Below are positions 36,276 through 44,136 of a stretch of DNA of 64,000 nt, in pieces. The notes under the pieces were generated by a model. It had not been told where the DNA came from and searched no databases. It saw nothing but the letters and a program-made list of their open reading frames with translations. The stretch is taken from the NCBI RefSeq assembly GCF_905196875.1, contig NZ_CAJJWO010000017.1, forward strand, positions 19,998-83,997. Direction: 5' to 3'. This stretch comes from an uncultured Parabacteroides sp. (GTDB lineage: Bacteria > Bacteroidota > Bacteroidia > Bacteroidales > Tannerellaceae). Numbering within the stretch: position 1 is the first letter of the stretch; each line of letters begins with the position of its first letter. The position numbers were made by a program, and so were the translations under genes.

Positions 36276-36307
36276 CAAATATACAAAAAAAGAGACGTAA
36301 CATTCAA
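36276..36307 (-). promoter_or_regulatory. Promoter of the GH92 gene, nested in the tatC terminator
   Basis: Minus-strand -7 box TATATTTG (36276-36283) and TTG (36305-36307), 21-base spacer. The -33 element falls in the loop of the tatC terminator hairpin. Confidence 0.55.
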
Positions 36308-36321
36308 CATGTACGTCTCTT
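36284..36321 (-). terminator. Terminator of the tatA-tatC operon
   Basis: Perfect 9-bp stem AAGAGACGT (36290-36298) and ACGTCTCTT (36313-36321), followed on the minus strand by seven T. It lies 29 bases past the tatC stop. Confidence 0.75.
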
Positions 36322-36349
36322 CCTATAACTATTTTCCAGTGTTTATAGT

Positions 36350-37210
36350 TTACTGACCACTATTTTCATCTTCATCGTCGTCGTCAGGCTCTTCTACAGG
36401 AGCTTTTCTGACAAAGAATGCACTTAATTCGTACAATCCGTACAATGGGAAGAACACTACGCTCAATGTAAACGGATCGCTACTTGGAGTAATGAATGCC
36501 GCAGCAACCAATAATCCGACGATAGCATGTCGTCTATATTTGTGGAAAAATCCTCTGTGCAACAGTCCCAGTTTCGATAGCAACCAGGATACCAATGGCA
36601 TCTCAAAGACAATTCCCATCACGAAGATCAGCATAAGGAAGTTATCCATATACGAATCCAGAGAGACTTGTTCAGTAATGTTAGCACTCAATTGATACGT
36701 TGCCAGGAAACGAAGTGTCATCGGGAATACCATAAAATAGCCTACGGCACAACCCAGGAAAAACATAATCGTTCCGAAAAAGAATACCCACCGGATGTTC
36801 TTCTTTTCATTCTCGTACAAAGCCGGGCTTACAAACTTCCAGATCTCATACATTAAGTAAGGGAAAGTCAGTACAAGGGCCAGCCAGAATGAGGTTGACA
36901 TGTGAGTAAAAAACTGGGAAGCCAACTTAATGTTGACTATATCTACGTGAAAGCTATCGTTACAGAAGTCAGGCAGAACATCAAACCAGGGGCTTATACC
37001 GATAAGCCATACATTTAACTCACACAACCATTTATAAAGAACAAAATCGGAGTAACAGGGAGCCATGATGACGTGATCGAAAATATCACGCATAAAGGCA
37101 AAACTACCGATAGCAAAGACAAAGAGTGCTAATATAGAACGGAATAAAGTCCAACGAAGTTCTTCCAGGTGATCCCAAAAGGACATTTCATCTTGTTCCA
37201 GTTCTTCCAT
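36350..37210 (-). CDS. tatC: Twin-arginine translocase subunit TatC
   Basis: TatC binds twin-arginine signal peptides and starts export of folded proteins. The 286-residue protein has six membrane helices and the N-terminal motif MSFWDHLEELRWTLFRS, which is the TatC signature. Further signatures are FPYLMYEIWKFVSPALYENE and FEMPLVSWLLSKLGLL. The C-terminus is an acidic tail. A long insert between helices 1 and 2 (about residues 45-85) is typical of Bacteroidetes. It follows tatA by 3 bases on the same operon. Confidence 0.96.
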   Translation of the reverse strand: MEELEQDEMSFWDHLEELRWTLFRSILALFVFAIGSFAFMRDIFDHVIMAPCYSDFVLYKWLCELNVWLIGISPWFDVLPDFCNDSFHVDIVNIKLASQFFTHMSTSFWLALVLTFPYLMYEIWKFVSPALYENEKKNIRWVFFFGTIMFFLGCAVGYFMVFPMTLRFLATYQLSANITEQVSLDSYMDNFLMLIFVMGIVFEMPLVSWLLSKLGLLHRGFFHKYRRHAIVGLLVAAAFITPSSDPFTLSVVFFPLYGLYELSAFFVRKAPVEEPDDDDEDENSGQ

Positions 37211-37213
37211 TTC

Positions 37214-37408
37214 TTACTTTTTATCGTTGTCGTCGAGTTTAATGTCGTCTTCTAATCCTTTTACACCGTCTTTAAAGTTCTTCACGCCTTTACCGATACC
37301 TTTCATCAGTTCAGGGATCTTCTTTCCACCGAAAAGTAACAACACAACAATGGCGATGATAACAATTTCGCCCGTACCTAAATTTCCTAAAAACAGTAAT
37401 TCATTCAT
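37214..37408 (-). CDS. tatA: Twin-arginine translocase subunit TatA/E
   Basis: A 64-residue protein with one N-terminal helix (GEIVIIAIVVLLLFG) followed by the conserved GGKKIPELMKGIGKG and an amphipathic, then acidic tail (DDIKLDDNDKK). It forms the pore of the Tat exporter. The gene is 3 bases from tatC. A -7 box TATCTTTG lies 45 bases upstream on the minus strand (37453-37460). Bacteroidetes commonly have TatA and TatC without TatB, as here. Confidence 0.94.
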   Translation of the reverse strand: MNELLFLGNLGTGEIVIIAIVVLLLFGGKKIPELMKGIGKGVKNFKDGVKGLEDDIKLDDNDKK

Positions 37409-37452
37409 GATATTATAATATTAGTCATTAAATATTCACCTTTTATATGGGG

Positions 37453-37460
37453 CAAAGATA
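37453..37460 (-). promoter_or_regulatory. -7 box of tatA-tatC
   Basis: Minus-strand TATCTTTG, an exact TAnnTTTG match. No TTG is present at the usual -33 distance. Confidence 0.4.
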
Positions 37461-37500
37461 CTATTTGTAACGAATAGTCACTCTCTTATTCTAAATTTAT

Positions 37501-37508
37501 TACCTTTG
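37501..37508 (+). promoter_or_regulatory. -7 box of fabD
   Basis: TACCTTTG, an exact TAnnTTTG match 41 bases before the fabD ATG. No clear -33 element. Confidence 0.45.
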
Positions 37509-37548
37509 CACCGTCTTAAAAAACTGAAATTAGAAAAAGATTAGAAAG

Positions 37549-38430
37549 ATGAAAGCTTATGTATTTCCCGGTCAGGGTGCACAGTTTGTCGGAATGGGAA
37601 AAGACCTTTACGATAACAATCCCCTTGCAAAAGAGTTGTTTGAGAAAGCAAACGATATCCTTGGTTTCCGCATCACAGACCTGATGTTCGCAGGAACAGA
37701 CGAAGATCTGAGACAAACTAAAGTTACACAGCCTGCTATATTCTTACACTCGGTTATTCTCGCTAAAACATTAGGCGACCAGTTCAAACCGGATATGACA
37801 GCCGGTCACTCATTAGGTGAATTCTCTGCACTTGTTGCTGCTGGAGCATTGTCTTTCGAAGACGGCCTGGTGTTGGTTTCCAAACGTGCCATGGCTATGC
37901 AGAAGGCTTGCGAAGCCACTCCTTCTACAATGGCTGCCGTACTGGCTTTGCCGGATGAAACAGTTGAAGAGATTTGTGCAAGTATTCAGGACGAAGTGGT
38001 TGTTTGTGCAAACTACAACTGCCCCGGTCAGCTGGTTATCTCCGGTTCAATCCCCGGAATCGATGCTGCTTGCGAAAAGATGTTGGCTGCCGGTGCTAAA
38101 CGTGCACTGAAGCTGAAAGTTGGTGGTGCATTCCACTCTCCGCTGATGGAACCGGCCCGTGCCGAACTGGCTGCTGCTATCGAAGCGACTCCGATCCACA
38201 AACCCGCTTGTCCGGTTTATCAGAATGTAAGCACGAAAGGTGAAACTGATCCTGAAACGATCAAAGCAAACCTGATCGCTCAGCTAACTGCTCCGGTTCG
38301 TTGGACCCAGAGCGTGCAGAACATGATTGCCGACGGTGCCGACCATTTCATCGAACTGGGCCCGGGTGCTGTACTGCAAGGTCTGGTGAAGAAGATCAAT
38401 AAAGAAATGACAACTGAAGGCATGCAATAA
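37549..38430 (+). CDS. fabD: Malonyl-CoA:ACP transacylase
   Basis: FabD loads malonyl groups onto acyl carrier protein for fatty-acid synthesis. The 293-residue protein begins MKAYVFPGQGAQFVGMGKDL (PGQG motif) and has the nucleophile Ser88 in GHSLGEFSAL. GGAFHSPLMEPAR supplies the catalytic His and the end has IELGPGAVLQGL. Length is typical. It is monocistronic here, divergent from tatA and followed by a strong terminator. Confidence 0.97.
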   Translation: MKAYVFPGQGAQFVGMGKDLYDNNPLAKELFEKANDILGFRITDLMFAGTDEDLRQTKVTQPAIFLHSVILAKTLGDQFKPDMTAGHSLGEFSALVAAGALSFEDGLVLVSKRAMAMQKACEATPSTMAAVLALPDETVEEICASIQDEVVVCANYNCPGQLVISGSIPGIDAACEKMLAAGAKRALKLKVGGAFHSPLMEPARAELAAAIEATPIHKPACPVYQNVSTKGETDPETIKANLIAQLTAPVRWTQSVQNMIADGADHFIELGPGAVLQGLVKKINKEMTTEGMQ

Positions 38431-38450
38431 GCTACGATTCAACTTATATG

Positions 38451-38486
38451 AAAAGGTTGGCAGAAATGATCTGCCGACCTTTTTTA
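38451..38486 (+). terminator. Terminator of fabD (also faces the membrane-protein gene)
   Basis: A 14-bp stem AAAAGGTTGGCAGA / TCTGCCGACCTTTT with one mismatch, 5-base loop and a trailing T run. The convergent gene ends at 38484 inside the 3' arm. Confidence 0.85.
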
Positions 38487-39251
38487 TTCATTTATCTGTT
38501 TTATGATTTCATCCAACTGCTGCCCCAACCGCTCTATCTCCTGATCGTACGCATCCGTTTCCTCTTCTACGATCTTTGCTGTCACTTTATACATATCAAG
38601 ACGAATCCGGCAATAGTCCAGCAATAAGTTGGAATACTTTACATATTCGGCAGGGATATCTTCTATCGCAACCACTGTTTTCAATAAATCCATATTTTCC
38701 TGCAACTTCGGTATGCTGACCGTTTCAATATACTCTATTACTTGCTTCTTCGGCTTATCATCCAGTATATCATAGACATGGAGACCTAAAGCATCGTTCT
38801 GGTCGAACTGTTTCATCTTCGCATTATATTGATCCATATCCCAGTCTTTCTCTCCGAGCCAAAGACCGCCTATCAGTACGGCAATAGAGATCAAACAGCA
38901 AACGGTCCCTACCCCGATAGCGCGCCAGTTAGAATAGAAAACTCCGTTTTCCGCTTTATGAGCCTTCAGTTCCTTTCCCTGCAACCGCTCTACAATATAA
39001 CAAATGATAGGGGTATAGATAGCCGGGATCAGGGCGCTCGGTACTTTGTCCAAATCGGACTCCGGTATCACGAAAATACATCCGAAAAGGAGAAATGTAG
39101 TAATAATACCGATTACCAGTGCGTTAAAGCCCTGCCGCTCATGCCCCAGGGCTATACAGTTCTTCCGTATCAGAATACCGGCGGCAAAAGGGCCACCGAA
39201 AAAGGTCGCTACAGCTATCGCATTCTGCGAATAGAGTTTTTTGTTTTCCAT
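38484..39251 (-). CDS. Uncharacterised membrane protein with cytosolic or periplasmic helical tail
   Basis: 255 residues, not recognised as a named family. Residues about 10-130 contain four hydrophobic segments (AVATFFGGPFAAGILI, VIGIITTFLLFGCIFVI, SALIPAIYTPIICYIV, GVGTVCCLISIAVLIGGLWLG). The rest (about 140-255) is charged and helical, and its last 35 residues (IVEEETDAYDQEIERLGQQLDEIIKQINE in two pieces) have a heptad-like pattern that could form a coiled coil. It overlaps the fabD terminator and is divergent from the DNA glycosylase gene. No function can be proposed. Confidence 0.7.
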   Translation of the reverse strand: MENKKLYSQNAIAVATFFGGPFAAGILIRKNCIALGHERQGFNALVIGIITTFLLFGCIFVIPESDLDKVPSALIPAIYTPIICYIVERLQGKELKAHKAENGVFYSNWRAIGVGTVCCLISIAVLIGGLWLGEKDWDMDQYNAKMKQFDQNDALGLHVYDILDDKPKKQVIEYIETVSIPKLQENMDLLKTVVAIEDIPAEYVKYSNLLLDYCRIRLDMYKVTAKIVEEETDAYDQEIERLGQQLDEIIKQINE

Positions 39252-39456
39252 ATAAGACTATCGTTTAAAGTAGAGTTCCAATAACGACACTTACCGTTGC
39301 CGTTATTGAATATCATTAACTGAACGTAGCCAAAGATATAAAACTATTTACGAAATGCCGGCCTATTCGGAATAATACTTTTTCTCGTTTCATTTTTTAT
39401 TCCCACATTTGTGCTTCAAACAAGTCGTTTTATCCAGTAACTAAATACATTATATT

Positions 39457-40296
39457 ATGATAGAAGCACCGGAAGCCCTGTATATCTCGGAACAAATGAA
39501 TCAGACGATCAAAGGGAAAAAGATCACGTTCGTCAGTGCAGGATATACTCCTCACAAGTTTACTTGGTATTATGGAGATCCGGCCGGCTATCCTGATAAG
39601 CTCCTGAATAAGACAATCGGAGAGGCACATGCCTACGGGGGACTGATAGAAATTGATATAGAAGACATAAGGCTTCTTTTCGGAGACGGGATGAATATCC
39701 GCTATTACGCTCCGGGAGAAAAGATACCGGAGAAGCATCAGCTGCTTATCGCATTTGAAGACGAAAGCTGCATCATGGGATCGGTACGCATGTACGGAGC
39801 AGTCATGTGTTTTCCGGAGAACGACTTCGAATGTAACTTCAGTTCCTACCGGGAAGGAGCCCGCACGAAACCGCAGGTTCTATCCGAAGCGTTCGACAAG
39901 GCTTATTTCTTCAGCCTTATCAACAGTGAGGAAAAGCTGAAGAAAACAACCAAGGCATTCCTCGCCACCGAACAAACGATCCCCGGATTAGGTAACGGAG
40001 TCTTGCAAGACATTTTGTTCCATGCTCGTATTCATCCAAAGACACGTATCAACGCCTTGACAGAGAAACAAAAAGAAACATTATTTGACTGCGTAAAGAG
40101 TACCTTGCAGGAAATATATCAGGCAGGTGGCCGTAACACAGAAACAGACCTGTTCGGAAATAAAGGCCGCTACATCCCTGTCCTGTCGAAAGACACAGGA
40201 GGCAAACCTTGCCCGGTCTGCGGAGAAACGATCCGGAAAGAAAACTATATGGGAGGTAGTATTTATTACTGTTTTGAATGTCAAAAACAGATTTAG
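39457..40296 (+). CDS. Fpg/Nei-family DNA glycosylase-like protein, N-terminal proline replaced
   Basis: 279 residues with the three parts of Fpg/Nei enzymes: an N-terminal beta sandwich, the helix-two-turn-helix core IPGLGNGVLQDILFHARIHP, and a C-terminal zinc finger with CPVCG and CFECQ. The start is MIEAPEAL instead of MPELPE or MPEGPE: the catalytic Pro2 is replaced by Ile while Glu3 is kept. The catalytic Pro normally forms the Schiff base, so classical lyase activity would be lost or altered. Related sequences beginning MIE.PEA are known as annotated Nei-like proteins (from memory, unverified). It may bind damaged DNA without the usual chemistry, or use another residue. Its stop overlaps the toxin stop by 4 bases tail-to-tail. 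Confidence 0.85.
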   Translation: MIEAPEALYISEQMNQTIKGKKITFVSAGYTPHKFTWYYGDPAGYPDKLLNKTIGEAHAYGGLIEIDIEDIRLLFGDGMNIRYYAPGEKIPEKHQLLIAFEDESCIMGSVRMYGAVMCFPENDFECNFSSYREGARTKPQVLSEAFDKAYFFSLINSEEKLKKTTKAFLATEQTIPGLGNGVLQDILFHARIHPKTRINALTEKQKETLFDCVKSTLQEIYQAGGRNTETDLFGNKGRYIPVLSKDTGGKPCPVCGETIRKENYMGGSIYYCFECQKQI

Positions 40297-40655
40297 CCGT
40301 AAGGCTCCTTGTCTTCACATACCCAGTCGGAGCTGTGTTCGATGGTATAACGCAACTTCTCAGGTTCTTGACGGGTATCAAAGAACATAGCTATTTTAAC
40401 CGCACCATCTTCAATCCAGTAAACGATCTTTAGATTCGGATACTGAACAAACGTTCGAAAACACTGGGGATAATCCGCAACAGTCGGTTCTATATACCCT
40501 ATACCAGGATAACAGGTTATAGTCTTAAGATTATCTTTAATCGAGAGATAAACCTTTTGGGCTACAGACAAACCATACATTGTTTTATAATAGGTTTTCA
40601 ACTCTTTGGTTTGTCCTTTAGCCAGAGGAGAAACTATTAATTTCAGTCTTTTCAT
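40293..40655 (-). CDS. Type II toxin of the RelE/ParE superfamily
   Basis: A 120-residue protein with the RelE/ParE fold pattern: MKRLKLIVSPLAKGQTKELKTYY at the start in two segments, a central helix pair, YPNLKIVYWIEDGAVKIAMFF (the paired strands) and DTRQEPEKL at the end. Members either cleave mRNA on the ribosome or poison gyrase; which applies here cannot be told. It starts 4 bases inside its antitoxin gene (ATGA overlap), so the pair is co-translated with antitoxin first. Length is slightly above the usual 90-105 owing to a C-terminal extension. Confidence 0.82.
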   Translation of the reverse strand: MKRLKLIVSPLAKGQTKELKTYYKTMYGLSVAQKVYLSIKDNLKTITCYPGIGYIEPTVADYPQCFRTFVQYPNLKIVYWIEDGAVKIAMFFDTRQEPEKLRYTIEHSSDWVCEDKEPYG

Positions 40656-40930
40656 TGATCCAGCTCAAATTCTTTATCCATTTCTGCAAAAAACTCATCT
40701 GCATCAATCATCCTCCCATTCCTATCATCCTCCAGAACCTGATCGATCAGGCTACGGAAATGCTCCACCGAACGGATCTTAAAACTTTCAGGGGAAGACA
40801 AAGCCTCCTGCGCTCCCTGCCGATAAGCAAATATCTGATCTTCGAGATTTATCAGAAGTTCCTCATCCTCTATTTGGCTGATCTGTTTAATAAGGTCTTC
40901 CCGACGTCTGTTTATTGAATTGATTGACAT
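40652..40930 (-). CDS. Antitoxin partner of the RelE/ParE-type toxin
   Basis: A 92-residue acidic, helical protein (net negative, Glu/Asp-rich end DADEFFAEMDKEFELDQ). The central IRSVEHFRSLIDQVLEDDRNGRM resembles the toxin-wrapping tail of small Bacteroidetes antitoxins; a ParD/RHH-type DNA-binding segment is not obvious at the N-terminus. It is assigned mainly from its position, order and 4-base overlap with the toxin gene. A minus-strand -7 box TATCTTTG at 40957-40964 precedes it by 27 bases. Confidence 0.7.
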   Translation of the reverse strand: MSINSINRRREDLIKQISQIEDEELLINLEDQIFAYRQGAQEALSSPESFKIRSVEHFRSLIDQVLEDDRNGRMIDADEFFAEMDKEFELDQ

Positions 40931-40956
40931 AATGCTTAAGTATTAACGTGATCTCA

Positions 40957-40992
40957 CAAAGATAGAAATAATATTACTCGATGTTATATTTG
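40957..40992. promoter_or_regulatory. Back-to-back -7 boxes for the toxin-antitoxin pair and the nitroreductase
   Basis: On the minus strand TATCTTTG (40957-40964) faces the antitoxin; on the plus strand TATATTTG (40985-40992) faces the nitroreductase. Both match TAnnTTTG exactly. Neither has a TTG at the usual distance. The 20 bases between them could be jointly controlled. Confidence 0.45.
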
Positions 40993-41018
40993 TCCGGATC
41001 AATTTGTATGTTTGCAGT

Positions 41019-41606
41019 ATGAAATGGAAATATTCTTTTATTGTATTATTATCAGCCCTGGTTGCCTGTAACGGTACGGAAACCCAGGAAAGCGGAGACT
41101 CTAACCAGACATTGGAAACGATCTTCAACCGGAAAAGCGTACGCAAATACACGGAACGTCCCGTAGAGAAAGAGAAACTGGAAACGCTGGTTCGCGCCGG
41201 CATGGCTGCACCCTCCTCCAGAGACCGCCGTCCCTGGGAGTTCGTTATTGTCACGGATCGGGATTTGCTGGATAAAATGGGAGACGGATTGCCACTGGCA
41301 CGCATGCTGAAAGAAACCAAGCAAGCTATTATTGTTTGCGGAGATACCGTTAAGTCGGGAAACGCCTGGCAACTGGACTGCTCCGCCGCCGCACAAAACA
41401 TATTACTGGCTGCCGAGTCGATGGGACTGGGCGCCGTCTGGACAGCGGCTTATCCATACCCCGAACGAATAAAGATTATCCGGGATGCTTTACAACTGCC
41501 GGAGCATATCCTTCCGCTCACGGTTATCCCGCTCGGCTATCCGACGGGCAGCGAAAAGCCGAAAGATAAATACAACAAGAAACAGATACATTATAACGGT
41601 TGGTAA
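41019..41606 (+). CDS. Nitroreductase-family lipoprotein
   Basis: About 195 residues from the ATG at 41019 (MKWKYSFIVLLSALVAC, lipobox Cys); a TTG 15 bases upstream is rejected. The flavin-binding nitroreductase fold begins IFNRKSVRKYTERPVEKEKLETL (RKS and R contacts with FMN), then AGMAAPSSRDRRPWEFVIV and the C-terminal LPLTVIPLGYPTGSEKP. Family members use FMN and NAD(P)H on nitro compounds, quinones or flavins. A lipid anchor is unusual for this normally cytosolic family but occurs in Bacteroidetes. Monocistronic with a strong terminator. Confidence 0.88.
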   Translation: MKWKYSFIVLLSALVACNGTETQESGDSNQTLETIFNRKSVRKYTERPVEKEKLETLVRAGMAAPSSRDRRPWEFVIVTDRDLLDKMGDGLPLARMLKETKQAIIVCGDTVKSGNAWQLDCSAAAQNILLAAESMGLGAVWTAAYPYPERIKIIRDALQLPEHILPLTVIPLGYPTGSEKPKDKYNKKQIHYNGW

Positions 41607-41613
41607 AAACAGA

Positions 41614-41654
41614 ACAGGTGTTGCAAGAACGAATCTTACAACACCTGTCTTTTT
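41614..41654 (+). terminator. Terminator of the nitroreductase gene
   Basis: Perfect 10-bp stem ACAGGTGTTG (41614-41623) and CAACACCTGT (41639-41648) with inner AAGA/TCTT pairing and a trailing CTTTTT. The convergent GH2 gene ends 26 bases further on. Confidence 0.85.
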
Positions 41655-41679
41655 ATTCACCATTTAGTTCCGGGAGAAA

Positions 41680-43797
41680 TCAGAATCCGGCATGTTCTTC
41701 CTTATTGACCGACTGGTCTGAGTCGCGTTTCTTCTCGCCGCTATACATCCATTCTATCTCATCTTTGTACGTCTTGCCCTCATTCACAACGACTGTTTTC
41801 ACGATATTCTTACCCATATCGAGCGTCACATTATCTATAATATAATGTACGGGCGTATAACCTTCACGGATACCGGCCAGTTCTTTTCCGTTCAGGTAGA
41901 CTTTCGGCGTACCGATATTTGAATAAACCGTCACTGAAGTTTCCTTTTTCTCACGATCCCAGTTACGACGTTGTGTCAGGAACAGTACAGGTTCTTTGCT
42001 CCAGTTTGCCTTATACCAGAAATAAGAATCCTTCTTCACCTTGCGGTCGAAAGTAACCAACCCTTTCATGTTACGAGCCGGCACACCTCCGCGCACCCAC
42101 ATCGGGGCACAGAAGTCGAACGTATTCCAAAGATAAGAAGCGATAATATATGGATGGGCAGCGATCACGCTCCACTGATATTCATGTGTCTTGGTGGCAA
42201 ATGTCTCCGGATAGAACTCTTTCGTCCAGTTCAGGGCTTCTCCCAGATACTCGGTCTGATGGTTCAAGTTGGCGTCAGCACCGTATTCGGTAAGCATTAG
42301 CTTCTGGTAAGGATACTCTTTCTCCAGATTCTCCACCCAGGGTTTGATATCCTGTATTTTCTTTTCATACCAGCCGAAATAACGGTTCATTCCCTGGATA
42401 TCGGCAACCAGATTCACCGGATGTTCCATATGGCCATATCCGTTTACCGACACCGTATAACGATCCGGGTCTTCCGTCTTTGCCAGATCATGCAGGGATT
42501 GTGTCAACTCTTTTGTGTACTGGTGCGGCTGGTATACCTCATTATGCAATCCCCACACATAGATGGAAGGGTGATTGAAACTCTGACGAATCATCTCGCG
42601 CAACTGGTTACGGCAGTTTTCCGCTTCCTGACCGGTAACACGGTTGACAAAAGGAATCTCCGCCCAGATAATCAGTCCCAGGCTGTCGCAACGCGAATAC
42701 AGATAATCGGATTGCTGATAATGAGCAAAACGGACCGTGGTTGCACCGACATCCATAATAGTAGCCAGGTCGAAGTCATGGTTCTCATTCTTCAGGGCAC
42801 TTCCCAACCCCCACCAGTCCTGATGGCGGGTAACACCGTACATCGGATACTTCTCTCCATTCAGGTAAAAGCCTTTACCTGCTACAATTTCATATTTGCG
42901 TAAACCCAGCGGTTGTACCATTTCGTCGATCACCTGCCCGTCTTTGATCAGTCGGCTGACTACCTTATACAGGTAAGGATTTTCACGTCCCTGCCACAAC
43001 GTCGGTTTCTTGATCGTGAAAGAAGATTCGTAAGCCTGTTCGCCCTGTGCTGTCAAATCGAACGACTGGCTGTTTGTTGCGATCTGCTTCCCTTCCTGGT
43101 CATAGATCGTATTCTGCAAAGTAACAGGGACGGGCTGCAAAGTGCCGTTATCCAGTTTGACCTTTACTTTTACATCCGCTTGCTTTTTGGATACATTCTT
43201 CTGGGTTATATAAACACCCGGAGAGGCACAGTCGGTAACACTGATATTATACGGTTCGGTAACGATCAACCATACCGGACGATAAATACCGCCATACACA
43301 CCAAACAAATTATGGTTGACCGGAATCACATCCGGACGCGATTTGTTATCTGCCTTCACGATAATCTCATTCTCCTCTCCTACCTTCAACAGCGGGCTGA
43401 TCTCACAGGCGAAAGCCGAATAACCGCCTTTATGAGAAGTGGCCAGCATTCCGTTCACGAACACTTCGGCGCAGGAGCCGACACCCTCAAAGCGCAGGAA
43501 GACCCGCTTGCCTTTCAGGTCGGCAGGGAAGAAATAGTTTTTCTTATAATAAGCCGCCCCTTCATAAAAGTTATTGGCCTGTACCTGCATATCCTTGGCA
43601 TTCCAGGTATGGGGTATTTCCACTTCCGACCAGCCGGTCTCCCATTTCGGGGCGTTAATAGCCAGCTCTTTTTCCGCCGGAGCTTTCTTAAATGACCAGC
43701 CGGAATTAAATGATTCCACTTTCCGGCCTTCCGCCTGCATCGTCATCAATCCCAGGCAGGCTAACAATAAGGTTAAACTTAATACTCGTTTATTCAT
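41680..43797 (-). CDS. Glycoside hydrolase family 2 enzyme (beta-galactosidase type)
   Basis: About 705 residues from the ATG at 43797 (signal peptide MNKRVLSLTLLLACLGLMTMQA); 26 in-frame upstream codons are not expected to be translated. GH2 architecture: jelly roll (VEIPHTWNAKD, GAAYYKKNYFF, GGYSAFACEIS), Ig-like domain, TIM barrel with acid/base Glu420 (WGLHNEVYQ) and nucleophile Glu504 (LTEYGAD), and a C-terminal Ig-like DUF4982-type domain. The substrate may be a beta-galactoside; family alone cannot exclude mannoside or glucuronide. It lies next to PUL2 but is transcribed away from it, with its own -7 box TATATTTG (43820-43827). Membership of PUL2 is uncertain. Confidence 0.92.
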   Translation of the reverse strand: MNKRVLSLTLLLACLGLMTMQAEGRKVESFNSGWSFKKAPAEKELAINAPKWETGWSEVEIPHTWNAKDMQVQANNFYEGAAYYKKNYFFPADLKGKRVFLRFEGVGSCAEVFVNGMLATSHKGGYSAFACEISPLLKVGEENEIIVKADNKSRPDVIPVNHNLFGVYGGIYRPVWLIVTEPYNISVTDCASPGVYITQKNVSKKQADVKVKVKLDNGTLQPVPVTLQNTIYDQEGKQIATNSQSFDLTAQGEQAYESSFTIKKPTLWQGRENPYLYKVVSRLIKDGQVIDEMVQPLGLRKYEIVAGKGFYLNGEKYPMYGVTRHQDWWGLGSALKNENHDFDLATIMDVGATTVRFAHYQQSDYLYSRCDSLGLIIWAEIPFVNRVTGQEAENCRNQLREMIRQSFNHPSIYVWGLHNEVYQPHQYTKELTQSLHDLAKTEDPDRYTVSVNGYGHMEHPVNLVADIQGMNRYFGWYEKKIQDIKPWVENLEKEYPYQKLMLTEYGADANLNHQTEYLGEALNWTKEFYPETFATKTHEYQWSVIAAHPYIIASYLWNTFDFCAPMWVRGGVPARNMKGLVTFDRKVKKDSYFWYKANWSKEPVLFLTQRRNWDREKKETSVTVYSNIGTPKVYLNGKELAGIREGYTPVHYIIDNVTLDMGKNIVKTVVVNEGKTYKDEIEWMYSGEKKRDSDQSVNKEEHAGF

Positions 43798-43998
43798 GAT
43801 TTGTTGTTTGATTGAGCTGCAAATATACCCAGCCACTCCCATTCTAACTAATAAAATTATCTCATTACCGATCACGATTGTCTCTATTCAGCGTAAAAAA
43901 TCCAAAAGGAGCCGGAATTGAGTAGTAAAGTAAGCCAAGGTATATACAATAGGGAGGCCGCCGCCTTTAACTAAGGATAAATTAAAAAAAATGCCGGG

Positions 43999-44033
43999 AA
44001 AGATACATTTTGTCCCAATATAATGTATCTTTG
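43999..44033 (+). promoter_or_regulatory. Promoter of the PUL2 HU-like gene, overlapped by an inverted repeat
   Basis: The -7 box TATCTTTG (44026-44033) matches TAnnTTTG exactly. AAAGATACATT (43999-44009) and AATGTATCTTT (44022-44032) form a perfect 11-bp inverted repeat with a 12-base spacer, and its right arm covers the -7 box. This looks like an operator. Transcription would begin near 44040, just before array B. Confidence 0.5.
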
Positions 44034-44048
44034 GTGCTATCCTAATCT

Positions 44049-44136
44049 TTGTCCGACTGCAATCGAACAGCTGTCCGACCCGGGTGGGATAGCTGTCTCA
44101 CCAATGTCGGACAGCTGTCTGACGGAGGTCAAACAA
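44049..44136 (+). repeat. Four tandem 22-bp palindromic units in a leader (array B)
   Basis: Exactly four 22-base units at 44049-44070, 44071-44092, 44093-44114 and 44115-44136. Consensus: half-site CTGTCCGAC, a variable 4-base centre (TGCA, CCGG, CAAT, GGAG), then GTCGGACAG, so every unit is an inverted repeat. The array lies just downstream of the predicted transcription start and 102 bases before the HU-like gene, hence in its 5' leader. Confidence 0.88.

Noticed and set aside
39265..39320. 8-bp inverted repeat CAATAACG / CGTTATTG between the membrane-protein and glycosylase genes
   Set aside because: Short arms, single occurrence and no link to a promoter box; too weak to call a site.
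43798..43860. A third copy of the PUL2 operator upstream of the GH2 gene (AATGAGA on the minus strand)
   Set aside because: Only seven bases match and the distance to the -7 box is 39 rather than 28 bases, so it does not align with the two real copies.
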